Shown: piece by piece, positions 55,401-63,799 of the stretch
How the letters are laid out: each line of letters opens with the position of its first letter
Numbering within the stretch: the stretch's first letter is position 1
Origin: JASGCP01 sp965263285
GTDB lineage: Bacteria > Bacteroidota > Bacteroidia > Chitinophagales > Chitinophagaceae
Length of the DNA: 64,000 bases
Direction of reading: 5' to 3'
Assembly: GCA_965263285.1 (NCBI GenBank)
Contig: CBDHHD010000004.1
Location: 248,001-312,000, forward strand
Position numbers and translations under genes: made by a program
The notes under the pieces: model-generated
What the model saw: the letters and a program-made list of their open reading frames with translations, nothing else
Database searches by the model: none
Told to the model about the DNA's origin: nothing

Positions 55401-58400
55401 ATAGAGAATAGGATTCAAGGATTTCAGACTAGGATTGAAGGATTAAAGGATGAACAAGTTATTGAACAAGCTGTAGTATTGATTAATGAGAAAGGAGATA
55501 ATAGATATTTAGTGGGGTATTTTGTGGCTAAGGAGCAGGTAGATGTAGAGGAATTAAGAAGTTATCTCTCTAAGCAATTACCTGAGTACATGGTACCTAC
55601 AGGATTGGTTCAAATAGAGCAAATACCTTTAACAGTGAATGGCAAGTTGGATAGAAACGCATTGTTAAATATTGAATATAAAATAACTGATGAAGTTATA
55701 GAATTGCCTAAGAACAACACAGAAGAACGGTTATTAAAAATATGGTCAAACTTATTACAAATAGCCGAATTAGAATTAAGTGTAACACAATCTTTTTTTA
55801 GATTAGGCGGTAATAGTATTTTGAGTATTCGTTTAATGAATCTAATAAATAAGGAGTTTAATACTTGTTTTTCTGTTAGAATTATTTTTGAAAGAAATAC
55901 TATTCGTCAGTTAGCAGAGTATTTGTTAGAAGGCAATATAGAAATAATAGCTGTAGAAAAACAATCTTTTAATAGTGAAGAGGAGCAAGTATTGTCCTAT
56001 GCGCAAAATAGGTTATGGTTTGTCTATCAGTATGACAAAGCTAATAGTGCGGTGTATAATATCCCAATGGTGTTTGAGATGGACAAGTCAGTAGATAAAG
56101 AAAAGCTAAAAGAATCGTTGTTATTTGTAGTACAGAAACATGAGGCATTACGAACAACTATTGAAGAAAATGAAAATGGAATAACATATCAGTCTGTTAA
56201 GGCGATATCAGACAATCTAATACAAGAAGAAATCTATAGTAGCAAGAGTGATGTAGAGGAGAAGATATTAAGTGCAATAAGATATTCGTTTCAATTAGAT
56301 AAGGAATTGCCTATACAGATAAAGTTTTTTATACCCAAAAAGAAAGGTGGGAAAACCCTATTAATGATAGTAATTCATCATATAGCTTTTGATGGATGGT
56401 CTGTAGAGGTATTTCAAAAAGAAGTTTATCATGCATATCAATTATTAGTTAATCAAAAGCCATTAACACATACAACAAACATACAATATAAGGATTATGC
56501 TTTATGGCAAAGGAATTTTTTGCAAGGTACACGATACAAGAAAGAGCTTAACTATTGGAAAGGACAATTAGATGGATATAATAATAGTTATTTAGCTACT
56601 GATTTTTCTCGTCCTTTAGAAATTAACTATGAGGGAGATGCTATTGTTGCTTTGTTGTCAAAAGAAACTAGTCAAAATTTAAAAGCAGTAGCTAAAGAAT
56701 TAAATGCAAGTTTATATAGTGTTTTGCTATCTGGGTATTATTTATTTTTGTCTGCCTATAGCAATGAGCAAGATATTGTAGTAGGCTCTCCCTTTGGAAA
56801 TAGGCATTATGCAGGTACTGAAGATATGATTGGCTTTTTTGTTAATAGCTTAGCACTAAGAGTACACATAAATTTTAAGGATACCTTGAAAGCATATATT
56901 AAAAAAGTAAATGCTATTGTTATGCAAGGGCAAAATAATCAAGATATTCCTTTTGAGCAATTGGTAGAGGAATTGCATGTAGAACGAGATACGAGTCGCC
57001 ATCCTATTTTTCAAATTATGTTCGGAGTACAAGATTTTGGTGGTGATGATACAATATTGTTTAAGTCTTATCAAAGTAACAGAACAAATATAATACCAGC
57101 GAAATTTGATATAACTACGATGGTATCTGAAAGAAATGATGGATTGCAAATTTATTTTAACTATGCTACGGTATTATATAAACGAGAAACAATAGAACGA
57201 TTTGTTAAGACGTACGAATTTATTCTAACGCAGATAGTGAGAGAACAATTAAATAGTAATTTAAACTCAATAAGATTTATTGATGACGGAGAGTATAACT
57301 ATCTTGTATACGATTATAACAAAACAGAAAAAGAGTTTCCTAAAGACAAAACCATACATCAGTTATTTGAAGAGCAAGTAGCAAGAACACCAAATAACAT
57401 AGCAGTGGTATTTGAGGAAAAGCAACTAACCTACCAGGAGTTGAATAGTAAAGCCAATCAGTTAGCCCATTATTTACATCATCATTACAATACTAAGATA
57501 GATGATATTATTTGTTTGTTATTAGAACGAAGTGAATGGATGATTATTGTTATTTTAGGAGTGCTTAAGAGTGGAGCAGCTTATTGTCCTATTTCACCTG
57601 AGTATCCAGAAGAGAGGGTATTATTTATTTTACAAGACACTCAGCCTAAGTGTTTAATTACAAATTGCAAATTGAAAATTGAAAATGTTCAGTTTCTAAT
57701 TGTTAATTTAATAGATGAAGAATTTTTGAAAGTCTTAGCTTCATTAACCATTAACCATTTACCATTAATCATTAGTCCTCATGCTTTGGCATATATCATT
57801 TACACCTCAGGTACAACGGGAAATCCTAAGGGAGTAATGGTAGAACATAAAAATGTTGTTAATCTTTTATATGCTACTGCGTATATTTTATATCCAATTA
57901 ATCAAACATATCTAAGAGCAACTGCGTTTACCTCTTATCAATTTGATGTTTCTGTTAGTGAATTTTTAAGCCCTTTAGTACAAGGGGGCGAATTGCATAT
58001 TTTTAATGACTTAGCAATACGAAACATTACATTCTTATCTCAATATGTTATAGAAAAATCTATTAACTATCTATATATCCCTCCTGTATTGTTATCACAA
58101 CTTCCGCAACATATCTATCCAGAATTAAAACATATTATCTATGCAGGAGAGCCATGTAATAGAAACATAGCTAATGATTGGTCGAAAAATTATTTGCTGT
58201 TTAATTATTATGGACCTACAGAGTCAACCATATATGCTTTGGGTAAACAAATTAATATCGATGAGGTAGAACAAATTGGGAAACCAATATACAATATAAA
58301 GGCATATTTATTAAATACAAAACTTCAAGTTGTGCCAATAGGAAGCATTGGAGAGTTATACATTGGAGGCGATGGTGTAGCAAGAGGATATTTGAATAGA

Positions 58401-61400
58401 CCTGAATTAACTGCGGAACGGTTTATAAAAAACCCTTTTCAAACTGAAGAAGAAAAAAAGCAAAACAAAAATGAGCGAATATACAAAACAGGAGATTTAG
58501 TGCGAATGCTCTCCGATGGTAATATTGAGTATATAGGGAGGAATGATTTTCAAGTGAAGATAAGGGGCTATAGAATTGAATTAGGGGAGATAGAGAATAG
58601 GATTCAAGGATTTCAGACTAGGATTGAAGGATTAAAGGATGAACAAGTTATTGAACAAGCGGTAGTATTGGTTAATGAGAAAGGAGATAATAAATATTTA
58701 GTAGGATATTTTGTTGCTAAGGAACAGGTAGATATTGAAGAATTAAGAAGTCATTTATCTAAACAATTACCTGAATACATGATACCTATAGGATTGGTGC
58801 AAATAGAGCAGATGCCTTTAACGGTGAATGGTAAGTTGGATAGAAGATATTTATTGGATATAAAGTATCATACAGCTAAAGAATTAATACTGCCACATAC
58901 GACAATAGAGAAGGAATTAAGGGCAATATGGGCTAAGATATTAGATATAGAAGAGGAGGATATAAGCATTAGCGATTCTTTTTTTCGCTTAGGGGGTAAT
59001 TCTATTTTAATGATACGGGTATTAACTAATATTAAGCGTCAGTATCCTGATGTGGTGGTGAATATGCCTGATTTATTTACTTATCCGACTATTGTTGCTT
59101 TGTCAAGTTTCATAGAGGGGGAAATTAAAAAGAAAGTGGAAAGAGATACTATACAGGTGTATTGCAGAAAGCAAATAGAACAAGAGGATATAGCAGTTAT
59201 AGCTATGTCGGGAGAATTTAGTCAAGTGGAAGACTTAGAGAAATTATGGGAGGTGTTGGAGAAAAAGCAAGAGACCGCCAAACGATATACAATGGAAGAG
59301 TGCGAGTCGTTGGGAATACCTAAGTCGGTATATGCCCATTCCGATTTTGTTCCTATAAGTAATGCTATGGGATTTTCATCAGCATATTGGGATGCTTTGT
59401 TTTTTAAGCAAACACCACAAACGGCTAGATGGTTACACCCTAATATTAGGAAATTGGCAGAGCATGCGTGGTTATGTTTAGATAGTACGGGCTATACAGT
59501 AGGGAGAGAAAAGAGAAATATAGGGGTATATGCAGGTGTGTCAAACGATATGAACTATATGGTTGATTTTTTAAGTCGTGAGGATAAATCTACTTTTTGG
59601 GAGTTTAGTTCTTTACATGCGAGCGCAGCTACTCAGGTGTCGTATATGCTTAATTTAAGAGGGGTGGCATTAACTGTGCAAACTGCTTGTTCAACAGGAT
59701 TGGCAGTTGTAGATACTGCATGTATAGCATTAAAGCATGGCTGTTGTGATATGGCAATAGCAGGGGCAAGTAGAATAGATGTTCAGAAGCGTGTAGGATA
59801 TATGTATTCAGAAGGAAGCATTTATTCTAAGGATGGTTATTGTAAGACATTTGATGAGGGTTCAAGTGGCACTATCGGAGGTAATGGTGTAGGGGTGGTA
59901 TTGCTAAAAAGGTTATCAGATGCGAAGCGGGATGGAGATAAAGTATTAGCAATCATTAAAAGCTCAGCAAGTAATAATGATGGGAGTAATAAAGTGAGCT
60001 ATACAGCACCATCGGTACAGGGTCAGTCAGTATGTATTGCTGAAGCGCATTTGTATTCAAAAATAACACTTGAGGATTTAGATTATATAGAGTGTCATGG
60101 TACTGCTACGGCATTAGGAGATCCAATAGAGGTAGAGGGATTGTATCAGGCAATAGAGGGAGTAAGAGAAATACGGAAGGAGAATCACGGTGTTAAGAAG
60201 ATATTGTTAGGAAGTGTTAAAGCGAATATAGGCCATACAGATACAACAGCGGGAATGGCAGGTCTCATAAAGGTTCTGTTAATGTTGCAAAAGGAGATGA
60301 TACCTGGTCAGCCTAATTTTGAGAAGATAAATCCTCATATAGCGATAGAGAAGACTTGTTTTGAGGTAAGTAAACATAATCGTCCATGGATACGAAAAGA
60401 GAAGGGATTGCGAACAGCAGGAGTGAGTTCATTTGGGATAGGTGGTACGAATGTGCATCTGGTAGTACAGGAGTTTGAGCAAGCTAAAGAAGAAGAATGT
60501 ATAGAAAAGAGGGATGTGGATAGTCGTATTCCTTATTTGTTTGTTATGTCTGCTATGAGCATTCGTTCATTAGATTTATATCAAGAGTCTTTACTGAAAT
60601 ATATAGGAGAAAAAGGGAATAAACGCCTCAGTGATATAAGTTATAGTTTATTAGATAGAAAGGAGGGCTTAGGTTACAGACGGTGGATAGTGGCTAGGAA
60701 TAATGAGGAATTGCAACAGCAGCTAAGTTTACCATTACCTACAAGTAAGATACAAGAGAAGGAAGTAGTACCGAATTTTGTTTTTTTATTTGATGGTCAA
60801 GGTTCATGGTATCCGAATGCTGGTTATGAGTGGTATAGAGATAATGCGGTATTTAGACAAGCAGTTGATAGATGTTTGGAGATTACTCAGTTATATTATG
60901 ATTTTGATTATCGAGAGGTATTGTATCCATCATATTATTATAGTTCATCTAAAAAAAGGGAAGTGAAAGGAATGGATTATATTCATGCATCGATATTCAT
61001 ATTAGGGTATGGTATGGCAAGTGTATTAAAGAGTGATGGGATAGAAGCGAATGCTATAATGGGTCATAGTTTAGGGGAATTGATAGGGGCTGTATGGTCT
61101 GGCTTATGGACATTAGAAGATGGATTAGGTTTAATAATAGAGCGAAGTAGATTGATGGAAGCGATGCCCGATGGTATACTATTATCTGTACAGGGCAGCA
61201 AGGACTTATATAAGGGATATAGTAAGCGAGAGGAAATAGAGTTGGTGATAGAGAATAGCTGTAAGTCTTTTGTGGTATTAGGGAGCCAGGTCTCCTTAGA
61301 AGCCTTTCGAATTTATTGTAAGGAAAAAGAAGTAGAGGGTAGATTTATAGAAGTAGGAAAGCAGGTACACTCAAAGAAGATGAGTAGGGCAGGAGAATTA

Positions 61401-62972
61401 TTGAGTAAGGAGGTAACAAAGCGAAAGGTAAGGAAACTTGATATTCGGTTAATGAGTTGCATCAATGGGGATTGGTTAAGTGAAAAGAGGGCAAAGAGTG
61501 GTGTGTATTGGGGAGATCAAATGTGTAGTAAGGTAGCATTTAGTAAGGGAATAGACAGGGTATTGTTAGAGATGCCCGAAGCGGTATTTATAGAGATAGG
61601 AGCAGGTTCTGGCTTGTGCAGTTTTATACAAGACACCAATGCCAAGGCAAAAGTGTTATCGTTATTACCCAGTCGATTACAGAGAGAACAGGGTAAGGAA
61701 GATGTAGCTAAGGTTTTTAATCGCTTGGAAATATGGGGTATGTTATGGTCGTTAGGGGTTAAGGTTTCATGGTCGGAATTGCATTTAGAGAGAGTAGGAG
61801 AGCCCAAATGGGTAGATGTTCCTGTGTATTGCTTTGACAAGCAGTTGTATGTGATGTATGAACAAGAGATAGTAGGTTTACATGCAGATAGTAGCATAGA
61901 TATGTTGGTTAAATCAAGGGAGCAGGGCGTTTTGGAAGAGCAACGAGGTTATTATTCTTTAGAGGAGGAAGTAAAACAAGTCTATCAATTAGTATTAGGC
62001 TATGAGGAGATATCTGAGGTAGATTCATTTTCTAAAATGGGAGGGACTTCGTTACGATTAATACAGCTTTTAACAAAGATAAAGAATTTAGGGTATGAGA
62101 TTACGATGGGAGAGTTATTGCGTTATGATAGTATAGATAAGTTATCGAAATATTTAGAACTGGAAAAAGAAAGGAAGATAGTGAATAGTGATAGTAGTAA
62201 AGACGATAATAAGCATACTGTAGGGAGCTTGTATAGGGATAATATTTTGGTTCTTTTAAGGGAGGGAAGTGATAAGAGTAAGAATATTTTCTTTTTTCAT
62301 GCGGTAGGAGGTACAGTAGGAGGTTATATGAATATTGCACAAGGAATTTCAGAGGAATATAATTGTTATGGCATACAAAATATTAATGTATATGGAGATC
62401 AGTTAATAGAGGTTAATAAGATGGAGGAATTAGTTATGATATATGTAACTGAGGTGCTTAAAGTAAACCCTTTAACTGAAAAATATTATTTAGCGGGTTC
62501 TTCAATGGGTGGAGTATTAGCATATGGCGTTGGGTCTATGTTAGAGAGAATGGGCAAATTAGTAACTATAGTAACTTTTGATGGGTGGGCATATTATACA
62601 GAAGCATATCACAATAGGCAACGGTTTGATGAAGTGATAGGTATGCAAATAAAAAAATATAAAAAGGGTTTGCAAGAGTTGAATAATAAGGAGCAAATAG
62701 ATCATTTTTTATCATGTGCGTGGAAACTAATGACTTGTCTTTTGGGGTATCAAATACCTAAGACTGAACAATTGGATATGGTTATATGCAAGGCATCTAT
62801 TGTAGAGGAAGATAGAGGCTCAGAAGCAAACAGGGATAAATTATGCGGGTGGAGAGATTTTTGTGGGGGCAACATAGATAACTTTGAAATAGAAGGAGCA
62901 ACACATTATAATATATTAGAAGTAGGTCAGAATAAAATAATAGAAATTTTAAATGCAAAGATAAAGGAATGA
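49413..62972 (+). CDS. Hybrid NRPS-PKS megasynthase with N-terminal formyltransferase domain
   Basis: This 4519-residue protein is a complete single-gene assembly line. Formyltransferase domain (about 10-270; Asn101, His103 in NYHDSLLP, Asp139 in EIDTGD); an untypical stretch to ~520 that ends like the tail of a condensation domain but lacks HHxxxDG; A1 (526-1020; YIIYTSGTTGNPKG at 673, YGPTE at 814, Lys1015); T1 (Ser1072, LGVNS instead of LGGNS); C (HHIAFDG 1259-1265); A2 (1585-2085); T2 (Ser2135); C (HHIAFDG 2322-2328); A3 (2647-3150); T3 (Ser3197); KS (from 3257; Cys3426, His3562, His3608); AT (GQGS 3795, Ser3886 in GHSLGE, His3986); ACP (Ser4213); TE (Ser4364 in GSSMGG, Asp4390, His4498). 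All catalytic residues are present. There is no ketoreductase, epimerase or methylation domain. The expected product is a formylated tripeptide extended by one ketide unit and released by the thioesterase. Start choice among ATGs at 49413, 49422 and 49440 is open. Confidence 0.95.
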   Translation: MVTMHKNLHMSHLQKKAIVIGETHLCIECIKHLLQKHWLMIGVVSKDKKVIRWCEENSVPRYSLDTIQQIEVAPCYVFSIINPYMLTNALLHQLQSIQSFNYHDSLLPKYAGVNSTTWAIWNNEQEHGISFHEITGEIDTGDLYYQQKIIIEKEESALSLNIKCTEEALKGFRHLIKGIETNTLKGVKQDLAIRTYYGREYICDNYGYVHSNFDNDNLNRLWRALNFGDDYKNPIASIKVFSQGQSYILTKKKTNELIGINGYKNIEFKTIYGKEMKGISLPQEVDHYVLSNEQLNIIKEIKRKELKTFIYFRDKLSSYSLETGLFRDLNCSEKKCCKTTLSITLEDLSLFLIIILKHLCSEPIGIKVYKDMSQEYPFNSLLHLVEAVSIIGVAEDILSKSMQVLSDEVEKELEGLGRICIKDFYYRYQLDMTTELAIVSEKYTVIDEHRVLFKIQDARLYIEFFKEDKDMVDVFINTISLFQRYKKENKFFLYTLKNIPLISDEEYQKWVVDYNKTEKEYPKGKTIHQLFEEQVVRTPNNIAVVFEDKKLTYQELNNRANQLAHYLHNNYHTKADDIICLLLERSEWMIIAILGVLKSGAAYCPISPEYPEERILFILQDTQPKCLITNYKLKIENVQFPIVNLMDEEFIKILYSLTINHLPLTISSHALAYIIYTSGTTGNPKGVMIEHLSVINLRYAFDNLFIWQENERIINFSSYVFDASMEQFFLSLLKGFTLFMIPERLIQDVDGLISFINENKITHFHTTPSYFGSLPIVTLSTLNRLILGGERLTKEIRNKVYKIVLDNILFLNEYGPTETTVTSLVSSLNNTIDLNIGAPISNTYIYILNKEGLLLPQGSIGELYIGGDGVARGYLNRSELTAEKFISNSFQTEEEKQQNRNSRLYKTGDVVRMLPDGNIEYIGRNDFQVKIRGYRIELGEIEIRIQGLKDEQAIQQAVVLVNEKADNKYLVGYFVAKEQVDVEELRSYLLKHLPEYMVPTRLLQIEQMPLTVNGKLDRKALLNIKYKITDEVVELPKNNTEERLLKIWSNLLQISESDLSTTQSFFRLGVNSILSIRLMNLINKEFNTSFSVRIIFERNTIRQLAEYLLSDNTEKIAITKQVFSSEEEQVLSYAQNRLWFIYQYDKKNSVVYNIPMVFELNKAVDKEKLKEALLFVVEKHEILRTIIEENEKGILYQSVKAISDNLIQEEVYISKSDVEKKILNIVRYLFQLDKELPIQIKFFIPKKKDGKIVLTIVIHHIAFDGWSVEVFQKEVYYAYQLLVNQKPLTHTTNIQYKDYAVWQRDFLQGERWDKELNYWKGQLKGYNNSHLPVDFSRPLQMNYEGDAIVSLLSKENSQNLKAVAKELNASLYSVLLSGYYLFLSAYSNEQDIIAGSPFANRYYAGTEEMIGFFVNSLALRIHIDFKDTLKAYIEKVNTIVVQGQNNQDIPFEQLVEELHVERDTSRHPIFQIMFGVQDFGNHNDKTLFKSYQSNRINRMPAKFDITTMLSERNDGLQIYFNYATVLYKRETIERFVKTYEFILTQIVREQLNSNLNSIRFIDDREYNYLLYDYNKTEREYPQDKTIHQLFEEQVARTPNNIAVVFEDKQLTYQELNNRANQLAHYLHNNYHTKADDIICLLLERSEWMIIAILGVLKSGAAYCPISPEYPEELILFILQDTQPKCLITNCKLKIENVQFLIVNLTDEQFLKELYSFTIKHLPLTISSRSLAYIIYTSGTTGNPKGVMIEHLSVINLRYAFDNLFVWQEKERVINFSSYVFDASTEQFFLSLLKGFTLFMIPERLIQDVDGLISFINENEITHFHTTPSYFDSLPIVTLPTLNRLILGGERVTKETRNKIVLDNTLFFNKYGPTETTVTSLISILRNTSDVNIGTPISNICIYILNKEGLLLPQGSIGELYIGGDGVSRGYLNRFELTAEKFIQNPFQREEEKQQNRKGRLYKTGDLVRMLPDGNIEYIGRNDFQVKIRGYRIELGEIENRIQGFQTRIEGLKDEQVIEQAVVLINEKGDNRYLVGYFVAKEQVDVEELRSYLSKQLPEYMVPTGLVQIEQIPLTVNGKLDRNALLNIEYKITDEVIELPKNNTEERLLKIWSNLLQIAELELSVTQSFFRLGGNSILSIRLMNLINKEFNTCFSVRIIFERNTIRQLAEYLLEGNIEIIAVEKQSFNSEEEQVLSYAQNRLWFVYQYDKANSAVYNIPMVFEMDKSVDKEKLKESLLFVVQKHEALRTTIEENENGITYQSVKAISDNLIQEEIYSSKSDVEEKILSAIRYSFQLDKELPIQIKFFIPKKKGGKTLLMIVIHHIAFDGWSVEVFQKEVYHAYQLLVNQKPLTHTTNIQYKDYALWQRNFLQGTRYKKELNYWKGQLDGYNNSYLATDFSRPLEINYEGDAIVALLSKETSQNLKAVAKELNASLYSVLLSGYYLFLSAYSNEQDIVVGSPFGNRHYAGTEDMIGFFVNSLALRVHINFKDTLKAYIKKVNAIVMQGQNNQDIPFEQLVEELHVERDTSRHPIFQIMFGVQDFGGDDTILFKSYQSNRTNIIPAKFDITTMVSERNDGLQIYFNYATVLYKRETIERFVKTYEFILTQIVREQLNSNLNSIRFIDDGEYNYLVYDYNKTEKEFPKDKTIHQLFEEQVARTPNNIAVVFEEKQLTYQELNSKANQLAHYLHHHYNTKIDDIICLLLERSEWMIIVILGVLKSGAAYCPISPEYPEERVLFILQDTQPKCLITNCKLKIENVQFLIVNLIDEEFLKVLASLTINHLPLIISPHALAYIIYTSGTTGNPKGVMVEHKNVVNLLYATAYILYPINQTYLRATAFTSYQFDVSVSEFLSPLVQGGELHIFNDLAIRNITFLSQYVIEKSINYLYIPPVLLSQLPQHIYPELKHIIYAGEPCNRNIANDWSKNYLLFNYYGPTESTIYALGKQINIDEVEQIGKPIYNIKAYLLNTKLQVVPIGSIGELYIGGDGVARGYLNRPELTAERFIKNPFQTEEEKKQNKNERIYKTGDLVRMLSDGNIEYIGRNDFQVKIRGYRIELGEIENRIQGFQTRIEGLKDEQVIEQAVVLVNEKGDNKYLVGYFVAKEQVDIEELRSHLSKQLPEYMIPIGLVQIEQMPLTVNGKLDRRYLLDIKYHTAKELILPHTTIEKELRAIWAKILDIEEEDISISDSFFRLGGNSILMIRVLTNIKRQYPDVVVNMPDLFTYPTIVALSSFIEGEIKKKVERDTIQVYCRKQIEQEDIAVIAMSGEFSQVEDLEKLWEVLEKKQETAKRYTMEECESLGIPKSVYAHSDFVPISNAMGFSSAYWDALFFKQTPQTARWLHPNIRKLAEHAWLCLDSTGYTVGREKRNIGVYAGVSNDMNYMVDFLSREDKSTFWEFSSLHASAATQVSYMLNLRGVALTVQTACSTGLAVVDTACIALKHGCCDMAIAGASRIDVQKRVGYMYSEGSIYSKDGYCKTFDEGSSGTIGGNGVGVVLLKRLSDAKRDGDKVLAIIKSSASNNDGSNKVSYTAPSVQGQSVCIAEAHLYSKITLEDLDYIECHGTATALGDPIEVEGLYQAIEGVREIRKENHGVKKILLGSVKANIGHTDTTAGMAGLIKVLLMLQKEMIPGQPNFEKINPHIAIEKTCFEVSKHNRPWIRKEKGLRTAGVSSFGIGGTNVHLVVQEFEQAKEEECIEKRDVDSRIPYLFVMSAMSIRSLDLYQESLLKYIGEKGNKRLSDISYSLLDRKEGLGYRRWIVARNNEELQQQLSLPLPTSKIQEKEVVPNFVFLFDGQGSWYPNAGYEWYRDNAVFRQAVDRCLEITQLYYDFDYREVLYPSYYYSSSKKREVKGMDYIHASIFILGYGMASVLKSDGIEANAIMGHSLGELIGAVWSGLWTLEDGLGLIIERSRLMEAMPDGILLSVQGSKDLYKGYSKREEIELVIENSCKSFVVLGSQVSLEAFRIYCKEKEVEGRFIEVGKQVHSKKMSRAGELLSKEVTKRKVRKLDIRLMSCINGDWLSEKRAKSGVYWGDQMCSKVAFSKGIDRVLLEMPEAVFIEIGAGSGLCSFIQDTNAKAKVLSLLPSRLQREQGKEDVAKVFNRLEIWGMLWSLGVKVSWSELHLERVGEPKWVDVPVYCFDKQLYVMYEQEIVGLHADSSIDMLVKSREQGVLEEQRGYYSLEEEVKQVYQLVLGYEEISEVDSFSKMGGTSLRLIQLLTKIKNLGYEITMGELLRYDSIDKLSKYLELEKERKIVNSDSSKDDNKHTVGSLYRDNILVLLREGSDKSKNIFFFHAVGGTVGGYMNIAQGISEEYNCYGIQNINVYGDQLIEVNKMEELVMIYVTEVLKVNPLTEKYYLAGSSMGGVLAYGVGSMLERMGKLVTIVTFDGWAYYTEAYHNRQRFDEVIGMQIKKYKKGLQELNNKEQIDHFLSCAWKLMTCLLGYQIPKTEQLDMVICKASIVEEDRGSEANRDKLCGWRDFCGGNIDNFEIEGATHYNILEVGQNKIIEILNAKIKE
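50988..57350 (+). repeat. Tandem duplication of an A-T-C module within the NRPS gene
   Basis: Bases 50988-54164 (A1-T1-C) and 54165-57350 (A2-T2-C) are collinear with a period of 3177 bp, rising to 3189 after a small insertion in A2. Long stretches are identical; for example ~135 bp before each module end (53955-54090 and 57132-57267). Module 3's A domain shares the start and the C-terminal part but differs in the substrate-binding core. Confidence 0.9.
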
Positions 62973-63108
62973 GGTGTATTTTTTTGGGGTGCTAAGAGCC
63001 ATGTGAAACATGACATCTATTTATACAATCTTATTTATGGTCTCTGGCCTCCACATATCCATACTTACTACTCTTATGTTTTCATCTTTTTCTTTACCTG
63101 TAACCTGA

Positions 63109-63700
63109 TTATATAGCAACTTCACCTCTTCTTCTTCCTTTTACAACTTCTAAAACCTTACCTTCCATATTATCAATCATAATGGTTGCATAACTATGCC
63201 CATTGCTAAATGCTTTCTCATCTAAACTTATATGGCTTAAATTCGTTTCAGGTTTTTTAAATTCTAATACTTTTTCAACAGCATTATTCATTATGCTTCT
63301 TACAATTGTTTCTGTGGTTTTACACAATGTCGCTACCATTTTTTATTCTTGAATCACTTGCAATAACTGTATAACAAATAATGAAAATAGTCTAGTATAA
63401 CTAACATACGCTTCTGCCCAGGGAGGTAAAACAACTTTTACTTTTTTATCTCCCGTAACTATTCTTGGCAATTTACAATGAATATATGTTGCGTATTCTA
63501 ATATAGAAAGATGTTGCCATTGTCTAACGGGTGAAAAATTGTACACTTTATATTGTTCGCCATCCTCCATAGTGTATGTATCTTCAACATAACTCACATG
63601 TATATTAATAACTAAATTATCATCATCTTTATCAATCTTATTTACTTTCCATTCTTGTCCAATAATTTAATATTTCTGACACAAATTTGTTTAATTGCAT
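63109..63700 (-). pseudogene. Decayed transposase of a second ISL3-type lineage
   Basis: Minus-strand frames from an ATG at 63700 read MQLNKFVSEIL, then (after a frameshift near 63640) KIDKDDDNLVINIHVSYVED, RQWQHLSILEYATYIHCKLP, a TAA stop at 63343, and VATLCKTTETIVRSIMNNAV ... HISLDEKAFSNGHSYATIMI. The order and the ISLDEKA catalytic Asp match the transposase at 34016-35242 with moderate identity, so it is a different lineage. Everything after about residue 190 is missing. Confidence 0.85.
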
Positions 63701-63743
63701 AATTATATATTTTTAAAAAATCAAAAATAAATTGGTTTTTTTA

Positions 63744-63790
63744 AAAAATATATTATCTTTGTCATCGCTCATTAAAAAAATCGTTATACC
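63744..63790 (+). promoter_or_regulatory. Second copy of the NRPS-type promoter-leader block
   Basis: TTG at 63732-63734, 19-bp gap, TATCTTTG at 63754-63761 form a near-ideal Bacteroidota promoter; it is followed by GCTCATTAAAAAAATCGTTA. It points into the composite element at 63800 and no gene is seen downstream in the window. Confidence 0.55.
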
Positions 63791-63799
63791 TTATTTTTT

